64,000 nucleotides of DNA, from positions 1-64,000 of the forward strand of contig NW_024006383.1 in the NCBI RefSeq assembly GCF_014805625.2, read 5' to 3'. How positions within the stretch are numbered: the first letter of the stretch is position 1; each line of letters starts with the position of its first letter. The position numbers were made by a program, and so were the translations under genes. Origin of the DNA: Glossina fuscipes. Lineage: Eukaryota > Arthropoda > Insecta > Diptera > Glossinidae. The notes under the pieces were generated by a model, which saw only the letters and a program-made list of their open reading frames with translations, had not been told where the DNA came from and ran no database searches. Below are positions 12,671 to 24,584 of the stretch, piece after piece.

Positions 12671-14055
12671 GAAAGATCGGTCTAATTTAAGTCTCATCTT
12701 ATCGACAAAAGTTAACTTCTATCGAGAGCCGCCTGCGATGCAAATAATTATATCGCGCAAATGGATAAACTTTGCTGAAAGTTGTCTTATTTTTTAACAA
12801 AAGCAAACAAAGACTCAGTGCCAGAAAGTTTCCACTTGACTATTTAGGGCCATGAATGGCTTTAATTACATGAACAGTGCCTATCCGAAATTCTCTTCAA
12901 GGCAAATACAGTTCTCTCCTTTTTTTTTCACAATAAAATATTTTTAGATTATATTTTGCGAACTGAATAAAGTGACATATTTTTACGAATTATTTAATGC
13001 ACGCCATCTAACTCTGTACATATAGATGTAATTTACAGTTAGTAAAACTAAAAATTAATTATATATCGTTCTCGTGCATAATATAATATAACTATGAAAA
13101 GCATATGTATGTATTATAGAATGTTTCACACTAGCTTCAAGTATTAAGATTGCATGAATGATAAATTCGTGTAAAAGCAGAGAAATAAAAGTAACACATA
13201 CTCTTAATATAAATGACGTTTAAATGTTATTTAATAATGTACTTAAACAATGATAAAGTCTAGACCGTAGTGATGGTATGCTTGCACGGTAAGCATTACC
13301 GAATATATCGTTAACTCATGTTGCGCATATTAAAAATCATTTCAGAGTAACAGCTGTTTTCAATGCCTTACGATTCATATACGATTCATATGTGTGTTTT
13401 CAGATATTTTATAGCTCGACATATATAATTTTCATTTATACATATACAAACATAAAATCACAATTCTGATATAAAGCTAGTTGTTTATATCAACTTGTAT
13501 GCTATTTACTCATATGCTATATATATATGTGCTCCGTCATTCGTGAATAAACAACATGTGTAAACATTCATACACGATACACGTGTAAACATAAATTTGT
13601 AGATATATATAAACATATGTTTATGTATATGTTTGCGATTTATGAATACCTATGCCATCTTATTGCTTCTTGCCTTCGAAGTTTAAGGATTATAGCAAAC
13701 AATATTTGAACTCATATGCTTTCCTGTATTACGTATATAAGGATCTACATTAAATTTTAAAAATTTCGTACTAAACATTTCCTTCACACTTCCTTTACTA
13801 TGGCTTTATGTGTTCTTTCCTTTTTTTTGTCTTCTATATATAACTAAGAGGAGATTTTAGTTTATTACATTTATAACGTAGGAAAGCATGCACTGCACAG
13901 GCAAAGGCCCTTTAAAATATATATATATATATATATATTGTCGTTCATAGTGAATAACGGTATCTCCTCGTTGAAATCACGTTTACGCTCCCAGTAGTTT
14001 GCTTCGAGCGACAAACTTGTCTTGGTTTAAGTTCGGAAAACAGAACATTGGGCAA
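12671..14055. other. Unassigned, very AT-rich
   Basis: No gene is recognised. It contains a short direct duplication near 13370-13392 (acgattcatat twice), many TATA-like strings about 13400-13640, and an (AT)n run at 13917-13938. Confidence 0.55.
13917..13938. repeat. (AT)n microsatellite
   Basis: About eleven AT units without interruption. Confidence 0.95.
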
Positions 14056-14059
14056 ATAT

Positions 14060-14450
14060 AGATTTGATTTCGCAAAATGCTGCCAATTTGTATAAAATAA
14101 TGGAAAATATGCTGGGTATTAAAACAAGCATGACCAAAGCTAGACATTTTAACTCTCCTCCGTCTTGAATCTGCAGCTTGCTTATGAAATTAAGTGGGAA
14201 TCCTATCGATCCGTTGGGCTCTACGTCATGTCTGGGAGTGATTTTGGATCGCAAACTCAACTTTGAGAGAGATATGTCTGACGCTACCTGCACTTTCCAG
14301 TTTGAAGTTAAATATACAATCGGGCAGGGCCTTCTCATGCGATATAACAATTGACTATCGTTTCGAAGTTATGCCTGACTGCTGCTATTCATCCGTCTCT
14401 ACAAAAGCTCTACGTGACTGATATACACAAGCTAATGATGACTACAAAAA
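14060..14450 (+). mobile_element. Jockey-like non-LTR retrotransposon fragment (reverse transcriptase C-terminal part)
   Basis: The frame through 14229-14285 reads CLGVILDRKLNFERDM. This is the conserved 'YLGVxLDxKLxW' block that follows the catalytic palm in jockey-clade reverse transcriptases. Upstream, LGIKTSMTKARHFNS about 14110-14155 resembles the 'GLxxNxxKTExxxF' segment, but a stop lies between the two. Downstream the frame breaks, with AIHPSLQKLY-like remnants. No catalytic YxDD motif, endonuclease or poly(A) end was found. It is a decayed, 5'-truncated and internally damaged copy that cannot encode an enzyme. Confidence 0.6.
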
Positions 14451-14671
14451 AAGTTCGACTTAAACTGAATATAGTTTCTTTTTTCTTATTTTTAACGTTT
14501 TTTTTTTTTTTTTGTTAATAAATTTATAAAAAGCTACTCATATTAAATTGGTTCAGCATTCTAAGCATTTCTTAATAGTGTTATGAAATTTTTGTCGAAA
14601 ATTTTCATCCAAAACCTAGCACAGAAAAAAGAGAGAACAAGAAAACAAAAAATAAATAAATAAATGATAAC

Positions 14672-15115
14672 AAGCAACGAAATTATGTTTAGTTGTGGCT
14701 GAATCTTATAAGCCCATCGGCTTTAGGTAACAAACAACTGGAAGAACTATATGTGAGCAACGGCTCGTCGTTAAGTACCCTACATCACCTTGCAGTTATT
14801 CATACAACAAGTTTTCAAAAAAAGACTTTATATGGGAAGTGATTGAAAAACTGGTTTGACTCGTAGCACTTCCAGTAGCAGTCGTCTCTGGGCCAAAGTA
14901 CGTCATTGCACCAGATTTCTTCTAAATATCTTAAAATTTTCGTACGTCAAACACAAGATACACAATAGGAAGGGCAGGCGGATGGGCAAGCTTAGATTCA
15001 GAAAGTGATTCTGAATTGATCGGTATAACCAAGGGTGGTTCTACTTCAAATCGTTCTGGATGTTACGTGCATCCTCGAAAACTTAATATATCCTTGCAGT
15101 GGTATAGAAAATATA
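14672..15115 (-). repeat. Family B dispersed repeat
   Basis: It opens with the shared terminus 'aacaagcaacgaaattatg'. Next come 'gcagttattcatacaacaag', 'gactttatatgggaagtg', 'gggccaaagtacgtcattg' and 'tctaaatatcttaaaatttt'. A GGAAGGGCAGGCGGATGGGC core, 'attcagaaagtgattctgaa', 'ttctggatgttacgtgcatc' and 'aacttaatatatccttgcag' complete it. Order and spacing match the B copies at 8340 and 27975. It abuts a family A copy. Confidence 0.75.
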
Positions 15116-15119
15116 AAAT

Positions 15120-15485
15120 TTCGATACTCTGTAATATTTGGTGGGCAAGGTCGATTTCTCTCAATTTTATACAAGTACTGTACGATCGTCCATAGGCTAT
15201 AGGAGCAAGTGTTTATCGTTGCACTTGCCGTAGTTTACGGGTAATGAGCAAAAAAGTCATATGTTTTGCTTTTGATTAACTTTGTAACTTTGTAGGCGTG
15301 TCCTTTGGACGGTGTGGTCCACTTTCGGTATCTAAATTGCGTGACTTGCACTCGACTTCCTAATTTTTGCGACCGGGAGTATGTTTACCGCAGACCGAGA
15401 CGTACACGGAAAGGCGAAACATGTTTCTAAGGCTCTCTTCTGGGCGTTGCAAACGTTTTGACAAAATAAATATATCCTTTACCTG
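15120..15485 (-). repeat. Family A dispersed repeat
   Basis: Reverse-orientation blocks: 'gtttacgggtaatgagc', 'gtaggcgtgtcctttggac', 'gacttgcactcgacttcc', 'cagaccgagacgtacacgg' and 'tctgggcgttgcaaacgttt'. The same series is seen at 51483-52140 and 41775-42560. It is non-coding and followed by a 20-base T tract. Confidence 0.65.
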
Positions 15486-15518
15486 CCGGTGATGGGTGTA
15501 GTAAATAAAACACCTGAG

Positions 15519-15538
15519 TTTTTTTTTTTTTTTTTTTT
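15519..15538. repeat. Poly(T) tract
   Basis: About 20 T in a row, next to the end of the family A copy. Confidence 0.9.
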
Positions 15539-15927
15539 AAATTTTCCTTTCATAAAAAACATGACGCAAGAAAGCGAAATACTTGTGTTTGCGAATCGGC
15601 CACATATGTAAAGTAACTTACTAAACACAAGTCACTCTTGTGCATGGAATATTTAACTTGTTAGCAAACAGCTAGAAATTCTCTTACCAACAAAGTGAAC
15701 ATGAAGTGAACATATGTTGTGTGCACATAAGTTTCAAAGTGTGTGTGTACATTTTGTGTGAGGTATTAAAAGAATGAAAACCTCACGTACGTGCATCACT
15801 ACCACATCAAGAATACTTGAAAAGCTTACGCAGACATTTTATTTACATTTTTAATTTGTAATATTGTTGAGTCTATTCTAAGCTTTTGTTGACTCTGCGA
15901 CGGAAGAGCGAATAAATCAACGCAACA

Positions 15928-15947
15928 CTATATATATATATATATAA
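15928..15947. repeat. (TA)n microsatellite
   Basis: Roughly nine TA units. The rest of 15540-16380 holds no recognisable gene or repeat family. Confidence 0.9.
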
Positions 15948-16382
15948 TGTATACGATGCTTATGAGATTTTCTTTCATAATGTACCACATCTCAGATTAT
16001 GATTATCTTTAATAAATATTTGAAAACTGGTAATTTTTTCATGCGTTAGCAAGCCCTTCAGGACCTTTTATAAAGAATACTCCTCTAGGACTTGTGTGTT
16101 TTCTGTGTGTAAAGGTATTTCTTACCCATGTCTCTCATTTATGACATATGAATTGTCGAACTTGGCTGTAGCAAATGCCTAATGCCTTTCTAATCTCATT
16201 TTTTTGCCACTCGTTGTGGATGGTAGTATATTAACATTATCAAGTCATCGAAGCCGAGAATATCGTGTATGCGTGTGTTCAAAACAAAAAATGACTTTTT
16301 ATGTTTCTTGCTGTTCTCATGTTTACATTACTCATGTCCCCAACATTATCCGTCGTTGTGCATTTTTGGTTTAGGTATAAAG

Positions 16383-17035
16383 GTAAGAAGTGCTTTGGTG
16401 TGGTGTAAAAAATAAACTTAAGTGCTCCAACTCACTTAAATTGTTGGCTATGGCTTTTGGCAAGAGTACTTTGAGCAAAAAAAAAAAACTTTTTATAAGT
16501 TGTACAAATTCTTCACAGAAGGCCGAGAAAAAGTTATTGACGACGACCTCCCTGGGCGCCACTACACGCCAACAACCGATGAACCGAACGTTGAAGCGGT
16601 GCGGAAAATTCTTATGGAGAATAATCGAATCACTACCAGAGAAGTTGCTGAGGGTGTCGGCATATCGGTTGTTTCCTTGGCAGTGAACTTTGCCCCGAAA
16701 TCCTTAAATCTGGACCAAAAGAATCGTCCCATGAGCATCGCTCATGCGCTATTGAATGACATCGAAGGCGACCCAGACTTGCTCCAAAGGGTCATAACTG
16801 GTAACGAAACATTGGTATATGGTTGTGATGGTGAGGCCAAAGTCTAATCATCCCAATGGGAGCGGCTAGAACAGCCAAGACCATCGAATTTGAACAAATG
16901 CGAAAGTTTTGCTCGTTGTTTTCTTCGACTATAACGACGCGGGGCATCGCATGTTCTCACCAAAGTCTCATATGATCGATAAGAAATCTTACTTGGAATT
17001 TACGCACTTTGTAAATATGTTTTGAGGAAAATAAG
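16383..17035 (+). mobile_element. Decayed mariner transposase fragment
   Basis: Segments in changing frames match mariner-family transposase. First comes an N-terminal helix-turn-helix part (KNKLKCSNSLKLLAMAFGKS) at about 16410-16470. A frame change at the A tract 16479-16490 follows. Then comes the frame 16500-16844, with KFFTEGREKVIDDDLPGR, ITTREVAEGVGIS and DPDLLQRVITGNE. A TAA at 16845-16847 interrupts, the sequence continues with SSQWERLEQPRP, and another frame change about 16900 leads to FFDYNDAGHRMF and DKKSYLEFTHFV. The first catalytic Asp of the DD34D triad (normally in TGDE) is Asn at 16803-16805. The region with the second and third Asp is missing, because similarity stops near 17035. 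No terminal inverted repeats were seen. The element is dead by several lesions. Confidence 0.88.
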
Positions 17036-17039
17036 AGGT

Positions 17040-19090
17040 CAGCTTTTTTTGAATACGCATCGTATATATAGGTAAATATATATATCGTTTACATTATATT
17101 GCTTTATAATGCAGACGAACACATAAATAAGACATTGATCAAAGATTCAAGTCAAAAAGTAAAAAAAAGCTTTTTGTTTTTGTTTGCAAAATGCGACTTT
17201 TATTATCAGCATAGCCTGCTTTCATATAGATGCGCTCAGTCCTACGCTTCTCTATCTATTCTATGCCCATTTTATAGAACAATTTCTCATGATCTAGTGA
17301 TGACTACGGAGAAGAGCAACTCAAACTTCAATTCAAGCAATTTTGTCCGCACTACGAATTAGTGAAGAGTTTTTCTTTTCACGTTCAGGAAGGATGGTAT
17401 ACATGGAGCATTTTGCCAATGAAATTAATTTTTCTTCTCTTTCTCTAAAGGTTTATATAATTAACTTACTGTTCTACGTATATGACGAATAGCGCATGGG
17501 TGAGCTTTTGGTGATGATGGGCACAACACTGTTTATATATTTTAAACCGTGTCAACAATCTGACATAGCTATGTCTCTGAAAGTTTTGATAATTCGATTA
17601 TTACGCTGCAATCTTTGAGAAACTGCACAGTAGTTGTAGTTGACCCTGATTATTGTTACCAACAACTAAGTTTGTGGTTTTGTGGCGGTAAACGAAGCTT
17701 TAGTTTTTCGTATAAGCCTTATAACCACTTGTAGCAAAGGCACAAACTGTGGATTGTCTTCAAGTGCGTGAACTCTTAACTAATTACCTCGGCTGGGCAA
17801 GCACGCAAAGGCGTCAATTATAACACATCACTCAATAAGTCTCCGGTTTTGATACATAATAAATAGCAACACCGTTGAGAGGCCCCCTTCTTCTGAATAA
17901 CGTCAACCTTCAAGCTACACGTATTAAAATTTATTATCATTCCGACCATGAGCCTACAGATTACAACCGTTCAAGTGACGTCACTTTTGTAATTTCTGCC
18001 TACTGGCTTACTTAAGTAAGAAATTGAGTTCATTTTACATATAACACAATGTATATTAAATGGTGGATGTTCAAGATTCGCCTTCAAGGGTACGCGTATT
18101 TTTCTTCTTTTTTTTTCCTTTCGTTTTTAGTGACGTACAGAGAAGTTCGAGAAACGATTGGTGAGCCACATTGTGGCCGCGGTTGTTGCAAATAAAAGTC
18201 TATTACTGCTTTACATTTATCTTCTTGTTTGATTAGTAAACTACGTGTGCAGACAAATGCGTGAATGTCTGATAATTTCTACAAATATCAGCAATGGTTT
18301 TCATAACAAGTACGTATCCGCAGAACACATAGCAGTGATAAACGTTATGGAAAGATTCCTTCAACTTTGCATTTGTAATGAGATTAAGAATGAAAGCTAC
18401 TCTCACTACCGTGTTTACGCATATGCGACATATTCTATACTCCCTTGATAATGTATCTGCGAGTGTCACAATGCACAGAAGCAAACAAACGAGAAAGACT
18501 ATCAATCCTATTACACATTATTTCGATTATAATCTCTTTGATAAAATCTTAAAATAAATATTTAAAGAAAATTTCATTTGATATATTAGCATAAAAAGAA
18601 AAAGCGTAAAATGCTCACTCAATACTTAATTGCGAATTAATGCCTTAGGGAATCATGTGCTTAATGAGTGTTTGCGTTTCATTGAATAAAATTCTTATGA
18701 ATTTTCAATTTATTTTTGATTTAAAATTTTCCCAACTTGCCCTAGAGATACCTTCTGAGCCATTATCTCCGAGTGCTTGGTGCGAAACAAGCTGCTCACT
18801 ACTAAATCAGACAAACATTAACGAATTAATTCGTTATTGCTCTTGTGTTTATAATTTTCACACTTTCATTAAATGACAATAAAAATAGATAGAGACGGAG
18901 TTAAGCATACGGGTCGTGTTGATTCGTCCACAGGCCTATAGGAGTCTTAGATTCATTTGTTTTGAAAGTCGCTGAAATTCAATTTCCAAGAAATCATTAA
19001 AGGATTATGATAGCCCTTGTTATCATGTTATAAAGGTACGCATTGTAGGAAGTCAAAAAAATTTCCTTTCCTTTACTTTTTTCCTATTTC
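17040..19090. other. Unassigned AT-rich DNA
   Basis: No gene is recognised. At 17822-17950 a passage beginning TCACTCAATAAGTCT shares its first 21 bases with 11642-11662 and may be the edge of another element. The reverse frame at 18233-18505 has a hydrophobic start that could pass for a signal peptide, but it opens with TTG and has no motif. Confidence 0.5.
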
Positions 19091-19094
19091 CTCG

Positions 19095-19290
19095 GGTAAG
19101 CTGATAGCTGAATCAATCATTATAGTAGAACGTGGACATACTTCAAGACCGTTTGAGAAAATTCAGAGTGACTTTCTGTATCGATCGGTATTATAGAACT
19201 GGGATCTATCTCGGGTCCTTCTGTATATTGCCTACATTGGGACGAACTTAATATGTCCATGCATCACAGCTGTAGTGTGGATGCGTTCAT
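19095..19290 (-). repeat. Family B dispersed repeat, hairpin-proximal part
   Basis: Contains 'attcagagtgactttctg', 'gtatcgatcggtattat', 'gatctatctcgggtccttct' and 'gacgaacttaatatgtcc', then a degenerate hairpin. Only the hairpin-proximal half of the family is present. Confidence 0.65.
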
Positions 19291-19299
19291 GTCGCGATG

Positions 19300-19860
19300 A
19301 AGTATAACACGTACATATATTTTCTCTCTTGAAATATTTTTCAACAAATTAATCTACGGAGGAGTGTGATTGATTTTTTTGGAGAAGTTCCGGAATTGAT
19401 GTTGAACCGTTTAGTTCGCGACAAGCGTTGCATCGCGGTTAGATTCCACATTACGTATGAAGCTTTTCGCAACTGGACGGCGAAATTAATTGTTTTACAT
19501 ATATTAAATCTCAAGCAAGTTAAATGCTGAATTTTCAAGAATTCTCTAGATTCTTCAATGGCAAAATATAATTTATTTTATAATCAAATATTTGTATAAA
19601 AAGTGAGTTGCGTTAAAAAGCCTTCTATTAAAACGTGTTCTGAGAAATACTTGCAAAAATGAGGGGGGAAAAAAGTCAAACATAAGCAAAAACCATTTAT
19701 ACTTCAATTACTGAGTTTTTATTTAAATTGCAGAGGACACATGCTGCGTTGAATAATTTTTGTATTCTGGCAAAGAAAATATTTTCATTTTTTCTTCTAC
19801 TTACAATAAACAAAACCCAAATTCATAAACCAAACAAAAAGCTTTAGTTGTTCTAAATGT
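19300..19860. other. Unassigned AT-rich DNA
   Basis: No gene or repeat family is recognised. Confidence 0.5.
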
Positions 19861-19863
19861 TTT

Positions 19864-20095
19864 CTTATACCTTACACCACTTGTGATGTGTGTGAGCATA
19901 TATTAAGTTTATCTAATCGTCTGTCTGTCCGTTTTGTTGGACTTAAAGGTTGCGGTTGATCAAATTTGATATACCGACGAGTTTACGCTATTGAAAACAG
20001 TCCAGACCGGACCACATTTTCGTCGACTCCGCATATGAAAGCTTATTTTGCCGGTGTAGGGTATTTAATTGTGGGCTGCTTCGCGCCATCGTGCT
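19864..20095 (+). repeat. Family B dispersed repeat, internally deleted
   Basis: Starts with 'cttataccttacaccacttg' (terminal hairpin half), then 'tattaagtttatctaatcg', CTGTCTGTCCGTTTTGTTGG, 'caaatttgatataccgac', 'agaccggaccacattttc' and 'gggtatttaattgtgggctg'. The 'CTTGAGATAGATC' to 'ATCGATTCAG' portion between hairpin and core is missing. Confidence 0.7.
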
Positions 20096-20404
20096 TTGGC
20101 TTGTCTTTAATTTAACACAAGAAAAGAAGCGATTTTATGTTGTAACATTTATGTCGTCTACCTTAAACTGACATTAGAAATAAGTATAATGTTAGGGGGA
20201 GAGAGTCTTGTAATCAAATATGAAAATGGGTTGATAATAATCTTAGAAGAGAAAAAAGAAAAAATGAAATTACATGCCGCTGTTATTTTCTTTAAAAACT
20301 GCACCAAGCTTCCTTCAGCTTTTTGCATTCATTCAAGATGTTTAATTGTAAAAAATATAAAGTACCTTGATTTTAATATTTTCCAAGGTCCAGTTTATGT
20401 AATT

Positions 20405-20445
20405 TATTCATTCATTCACTCATTCATTCATTCATTCATTCATTC
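20405..20445. repeat. (ATTC)n microsatellite
   Basis: About ten tetranucleotide units with one CACT interruption. Pyrimidine-rich sequence follows to about 20505. The surrounding 20100-20985 contains no recognisable gene. It includes a small direct duplication 'aaagtgctat' at about 20523-20544. Confidence 0.92.
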
Positions 20446-20989
20446 GTTTTTTCACAAAAGTATTAAAATGCTTCTTTGCTTTCTTTTTTTTTGTTTTTTT
20501 TCTTGTATTGCTGCTCTGCAATAAAGTGCTATAAAGTGCTATAAAACATTCATGAAACTACCTGAAGAACTATCATAAAGAACATTTCTCTAATGTTAAG
20601 TACTTAGTTGGGATTCGTAGTGAATTTTATTATGTTTGTTTTTATATCCAAATTAGGGATGAAAACATACATATTAAGTTCTTCGTTCTGTTCGCGATAG
20701 CTTGGCATACACGCGGAATAGTTTATACCAGCTACGCTACGACTTCATAGATATTTATAGTGAAAACTCTGCCTAATGGGTGGGGGCCCCTTACTTAACT
20801 TTTGATACATGTTTGTTTCCCTTTTGCTAGAACGAGACGAGGAAATGAAGCTTAACATAAGATCTAAAGTTTCGCCCAAATAATTTCTTCTATAGTTTAA
20901 ACAAGTAAAATATCTGTGGACGCGCAAGCATGAACTTTAAAGAGTTTACACTACTTCGCCTAAAGCAATTCTTGGTTGATTTTTATAAT

Positions 20990-21545
20990 ATTATTACTAA
21001 AAATGCATCTTGTTTGCATGTAAAGGCATACTCTTCATGGCAATCTTTATATAAGAGATAGTCGACACGCATGAGCTGAAGTGGTCCAAGTTTAACAAAA
21101 TTGGTTTTCCTCGTCTAAGATCCTATTCTTCAACTATTTTACAAAATTTAAGTTAATAAAGACTTACTTTTTATGAGAAACTTAGGCGGGGTGAGGTATG
21201 GGAAATAGGCCTAAGTGGCCCAAAATTTGCTGCCCTTAATTTCTACGTCTATACAGAGAAATTTTCATCATCAAGCCTTACAAATGAGATCTCCTTGCCA
21301 CATTAAGGCCCACGTTTAATGAGATGATTGATTTCAAAATTGGGCCTAATTGGGCCGAAATATTTGATATTCAGTGATTTATGTTCAGAGGTTTGATTTT
21401 GTTAAGGGTGAGCCATTATACGAAAATCGGTTGATCTGGTCGGATTTATCTTCGACAGCTTTCGTTCTTGAGGCAAATATGCCAAAAATTGTGAGGTGTA
21501 TGTTGAACACAAAAATTTATGGACAATCGAAAGTACAGACAAGGT
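20990..21545 (-). repeat. Family B long copy with module L, diverged
   Basis: The right half has 'cgttcttgaggcaaatatgc', 'aaattgtgaggtgtatgttg' and 'gaacacaaaaatttatgg', matching the central part of reverse B copies. The left half (20990-21400) has 'gaagtggtccaagtttaac' and 'gtggcccaaaatttgctgc', which resemble the reverse of 'aaatttaggccacattgac' in the module L of copies at 34770 and 62320. Alignment is loose, so the boundary between halves is uncertain. Confidence 0.5.
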
Positions 21546-21553
21546 TAACTCTG

Positions 21554-21740
21554 CACGCGTAGCCAGATATGAAGACCATCAAGTCAGTGTTCGTTGGCTC
21601 AAATCTCAATCGCAACAGACTTTATTTTGGTCGAAGCTTTAGTTGAGCGCATAGTCGGCAAAGGCACAAGGCTAACCGATTGGGCAACACCCACTAGGCT
21701 ATGCCCGCAACCTCGCTTTCTCTTTCTCTTTCCTTATTTC
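21554..21740 (+). mobile_element. tRNA-derived SINE, second tail type
   Basis: Head: 'gcgtagccaga' (degenerate box A), 'aagtcagtgttcgttggc' and box B-like GGCTCAAATCTC at 21596-21607. Body: 'gtcgaagctttagttgagcg', 'agtcggcaaaggcacaagg', 'cccactaggctatgcccgc', then a pyrimidine tail 'ctctttctctttcc'. The same tail type is at 43735-43920 and, more diverged, at 30335-30510. Confidence 0.65.
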
Positions 21741-21774
21741 TTTCTGACCGTGAGCATGTTGCAGTAAGAGGGAA

Positions 21775-21895
21775 AATTGGTCATTCGGTCGTCGACCGGT
21801 ATAACAAGAGCTGCGTCTATTTCAAGTCCTCCTACGTACTACGTACATCCACACAAATTTAATATACCCTGTGACCATAAGTGGCGTAAGGTGCA
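21775..21895 (-). repeat. Family B dispersed repeat, terminal fragment
   Basis: Carries 'gtcgaccggtataacaag', 'tctatttcaagtcctcctac', 'acatccacacaaatttaata', 'taccctgtgaccataagtgg'. This is the hairpin end only. Confidence 0.7.
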
Positions 21896-21899
21896 AACA

Positions 21900-23095
21900 A
21901 GTTTTTTCTTTATTTCTCTATTTCTATACAATAACACACTTTGCTTACGTAAGTAGCTTATGCATACAGATTTCCCTGTTTATGAAAAAATAAAATAAAT
22001 TTCGTTTGTTTAACAAACATTTCATATTGAGGTGGCTGAAATTGTAAATTTTCCCTGAGGCGAATATAATTTTTATAGAAGCATGTCCGCTTTGTCATTC
22101 CGACTGTCACGTCTACAGAGTACGTAAAAAATCTAAATTCGTTTCCTCCTTCTTATGCATATGCTACCAGCAATCCTATGTTCCTCCAGTAAAATTTTCG
22201 AATTAAGCTCAAAAACCATCGGGAAAGTGTTTATGATATTTTGATCAGTAACCGATAAACCGATATTAATGTATATACATATTGAACTAAAATGTAGTGA
22301 AAACGTTAAGCACATTTATCTGAATCTGTATTTTCGAAAATCGAATAACTTAGAATCCGAAATTTGCAGATGGCGTTTAATAGGGATTTTGGAAATCGCG
22401 TCTCCCTTGAGCTTTGTTTTTTAAATATTGACTTAGCTTTTAAATGCTGTCCTAGAAAAAGAAAGGTATAATCGCAGATTTAGGTTCGCTTTGGTTCGCT
22501 GTGCGTTTTCATTTTGCTTACTTCCCATTGCAGAACTCACGCCTAGTAACAAAAACTCCTACTACTGCATGGGATCGCTTCTCTGCTTACAACACACTCT
22601 AGATATGATGCTTTCATGTTTTATATGCTTATTCCTCTTTTTTTTTTTTTTTTTTAAGAAATATGTTTGTTTGTGTGCTACTTACTACTTTACCTTAACA
22701 AGGGAATTAGTTTTTGTGGTTTGGATTCTTTTTCGAAATTCGCATGAACCAATTGTTGCTGTAAATTTTAATTTTTTTTTTTTTTTTTCTGGGTCAGGCC
22801 CAACATGTCAAACGTTTTTAAAGACGAGGAATATGCATAAAATACTTCATTGGATGTGCACGAATGTGGAAAATAAATTAAATCGAGAGCTCAGTGTTAA
22901 TTATTTGTGCCTAAACAATACGTCTTTAAAAGCGTTACTTCGGTTTTAGTTCTTCTTATAGTCACAGTCACAGGCATTGTCAATTGAGTTGGAGTTTCCA
23001 AGAGGATGCTCTAGAGAATTTATGACGTGTATATAACCTATATCAGTATCAAATTGTTGGAAATGTCCATCTGCCTTTCTCTACCTGTTATATAT
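21900..23095. other. Unassigned, with two long T tracts
   Basis: No gene is recognised. T tracts at about 22640-22656 and 22773-22788 make a long low-complexity frame at 22491-22949 that is not credible as a protein. Confidence 0.55.
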
Positions 23096-23099
23096 ATGC

Positions 23100-23560
23100 T
23101 ATTAATTGCGAAGATCATGGATCAAAATGGTGCAAATTTGGCAAAAGCAGTCGACTAGGGGGCACCATAAGCACAGAACACTTCCGTTTTCTAGATTTAT
23201 TCTTCACTACTCAAAAAAATTGAAATATTCGGTCACGCCCACCAAATATAATAGATTCACTTTTTTTAGCCTCCTTTAATATAAAGGCGGTGAGTGTAAA
23301 AGAATTGGCCGAATTTTGGACATAGAATGAAAATGAGTCACATGAGTCAAAGGTTACGCCTACAATATAAGTAAAACTGCGGATAGCTTTACTTTCAAAA
23401 ACGAAAATAATTTGGTCTTTGGCTCATTACTTGTAAACTGCAACAAGGCAGAAGGAGGAAAGTTTGCAGGGATGTTTCATAAATGACGCTTGAGTATACA
23501 ATGACCACGCCCGTTTGGTACTGGTATTTGCTGACAGGTATAAAAGTTTCTGTTAGAAGT
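23100..23560 (+). repeat. Family A dispersed repeat, partial
   Basis: Contains 'cggtcacgcccaccaaatat' followed by 'gtgagtgtaaaagaattggc', then 'gttacgcctacaatataag', 'ggctcattacttgtaaactg' and 'gaccacgcccgtttggtac'. These blocks occur in the same order in A copies at 25070-25330 and 40150-40310. The opening part and the GTCCGTCTG core are absent. Confidence 0.5.
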
Positions 23561-23564
23561 GAGC

Positions 23565-24580
23565 ATAATTTATTTTGTTTGCTTTGTCGGCCAAAGGCTT
23601 GAAAACATTCGCCATATGGTTCTACAGCTATTTTTGTTGGGAAAATCGGGACCGACCATGCTCTTGTATAATGTTTTTATATTACTAGTGGGTAGTTTAT
23701 TGCATAAAACATGAAACAGAATCAATTTGGTATTGTGCCTTATGTAGCGGAATAGATTGACACACACTCCTAAATAGTGCCACAATTTTTTTACTGATTA
23801 AGAATATAGCCATGTAATGCATAGAAACATTTTACAGAGTTACAGATGATATGATGAAGTTAATATACCTTGACCTTCGTCGATTGGAATATAAAATTTA
23901 CATAAAATAATAATAAAGAAAATTTTCATAAGCTCAGTATAAACACATACAAAAGTAAATTAAATTTACATATATACGCATTTTACGGAACTTATTCACT
24001 TATCCTCATTCTCATCTAACACATTACTCATATGCTTGATTTTGTGCCTGTCACCGGAGTGTATTGCAAATAAGTGAAAAATTATTTCTGTGGTCTTACG
24101 AAATGATTTGCAAAAATTTCATTTTGTGCTAACAATCAGTTATTCTTTCGAAACATAAAGGTACCTGTCAACTGTCTTTTAAACATTGCATGCACATGAT
24201 CTGAATTATGTGTCCATGTACGTGTAGTAGACTAAGGAACTTTAATTTAAACCACCATAATTGAATATGAAAATGACAAGGACTACTATGCCTTTTGATA
24301 GTTAATAACTTGAAAATGTAATAATAAAGCAGCGAATTTTTTAAAAAATTTTCGAAAAATTTGCATTTAAAGCACAGTAGAAATGATTCTCAATTTTTCT
24401 TGAATTATTTATTTAATTCATCTTTTCCTCTGCCACACATGAAAAGTGAAATTCATAACAGACGCCTTTCCTTAGCATTGTCATAATAGCGGAGTGACAA
24501 GGTGTGCATAACGATCATATCATTTAAGAAATTGCCTAAGGAATTTTACACTTTTGCTCATCGCCAAAGAATGAAGATAC
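23565..24580. other. Unassigned AT-rich DNA
   Basis: No gene or repeat family is recognised. Confidence 0.5.
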
Positions 24581-24584
24581 ATTT

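Noticed and set aside
18233..18505. Reverse 90-codon frame with a signal-peptide-like start
   Set aside because: It opens with TTG, has no conserved motif, and there is no nearby promoter or partner gene. AT-rich DNA easily gives hydrophobic starts.
22491..22949. 152-codon frame with phenylalanine runs
   Set aside because: The Phe runs come from long T tracts. Start and composition are not coding-like.
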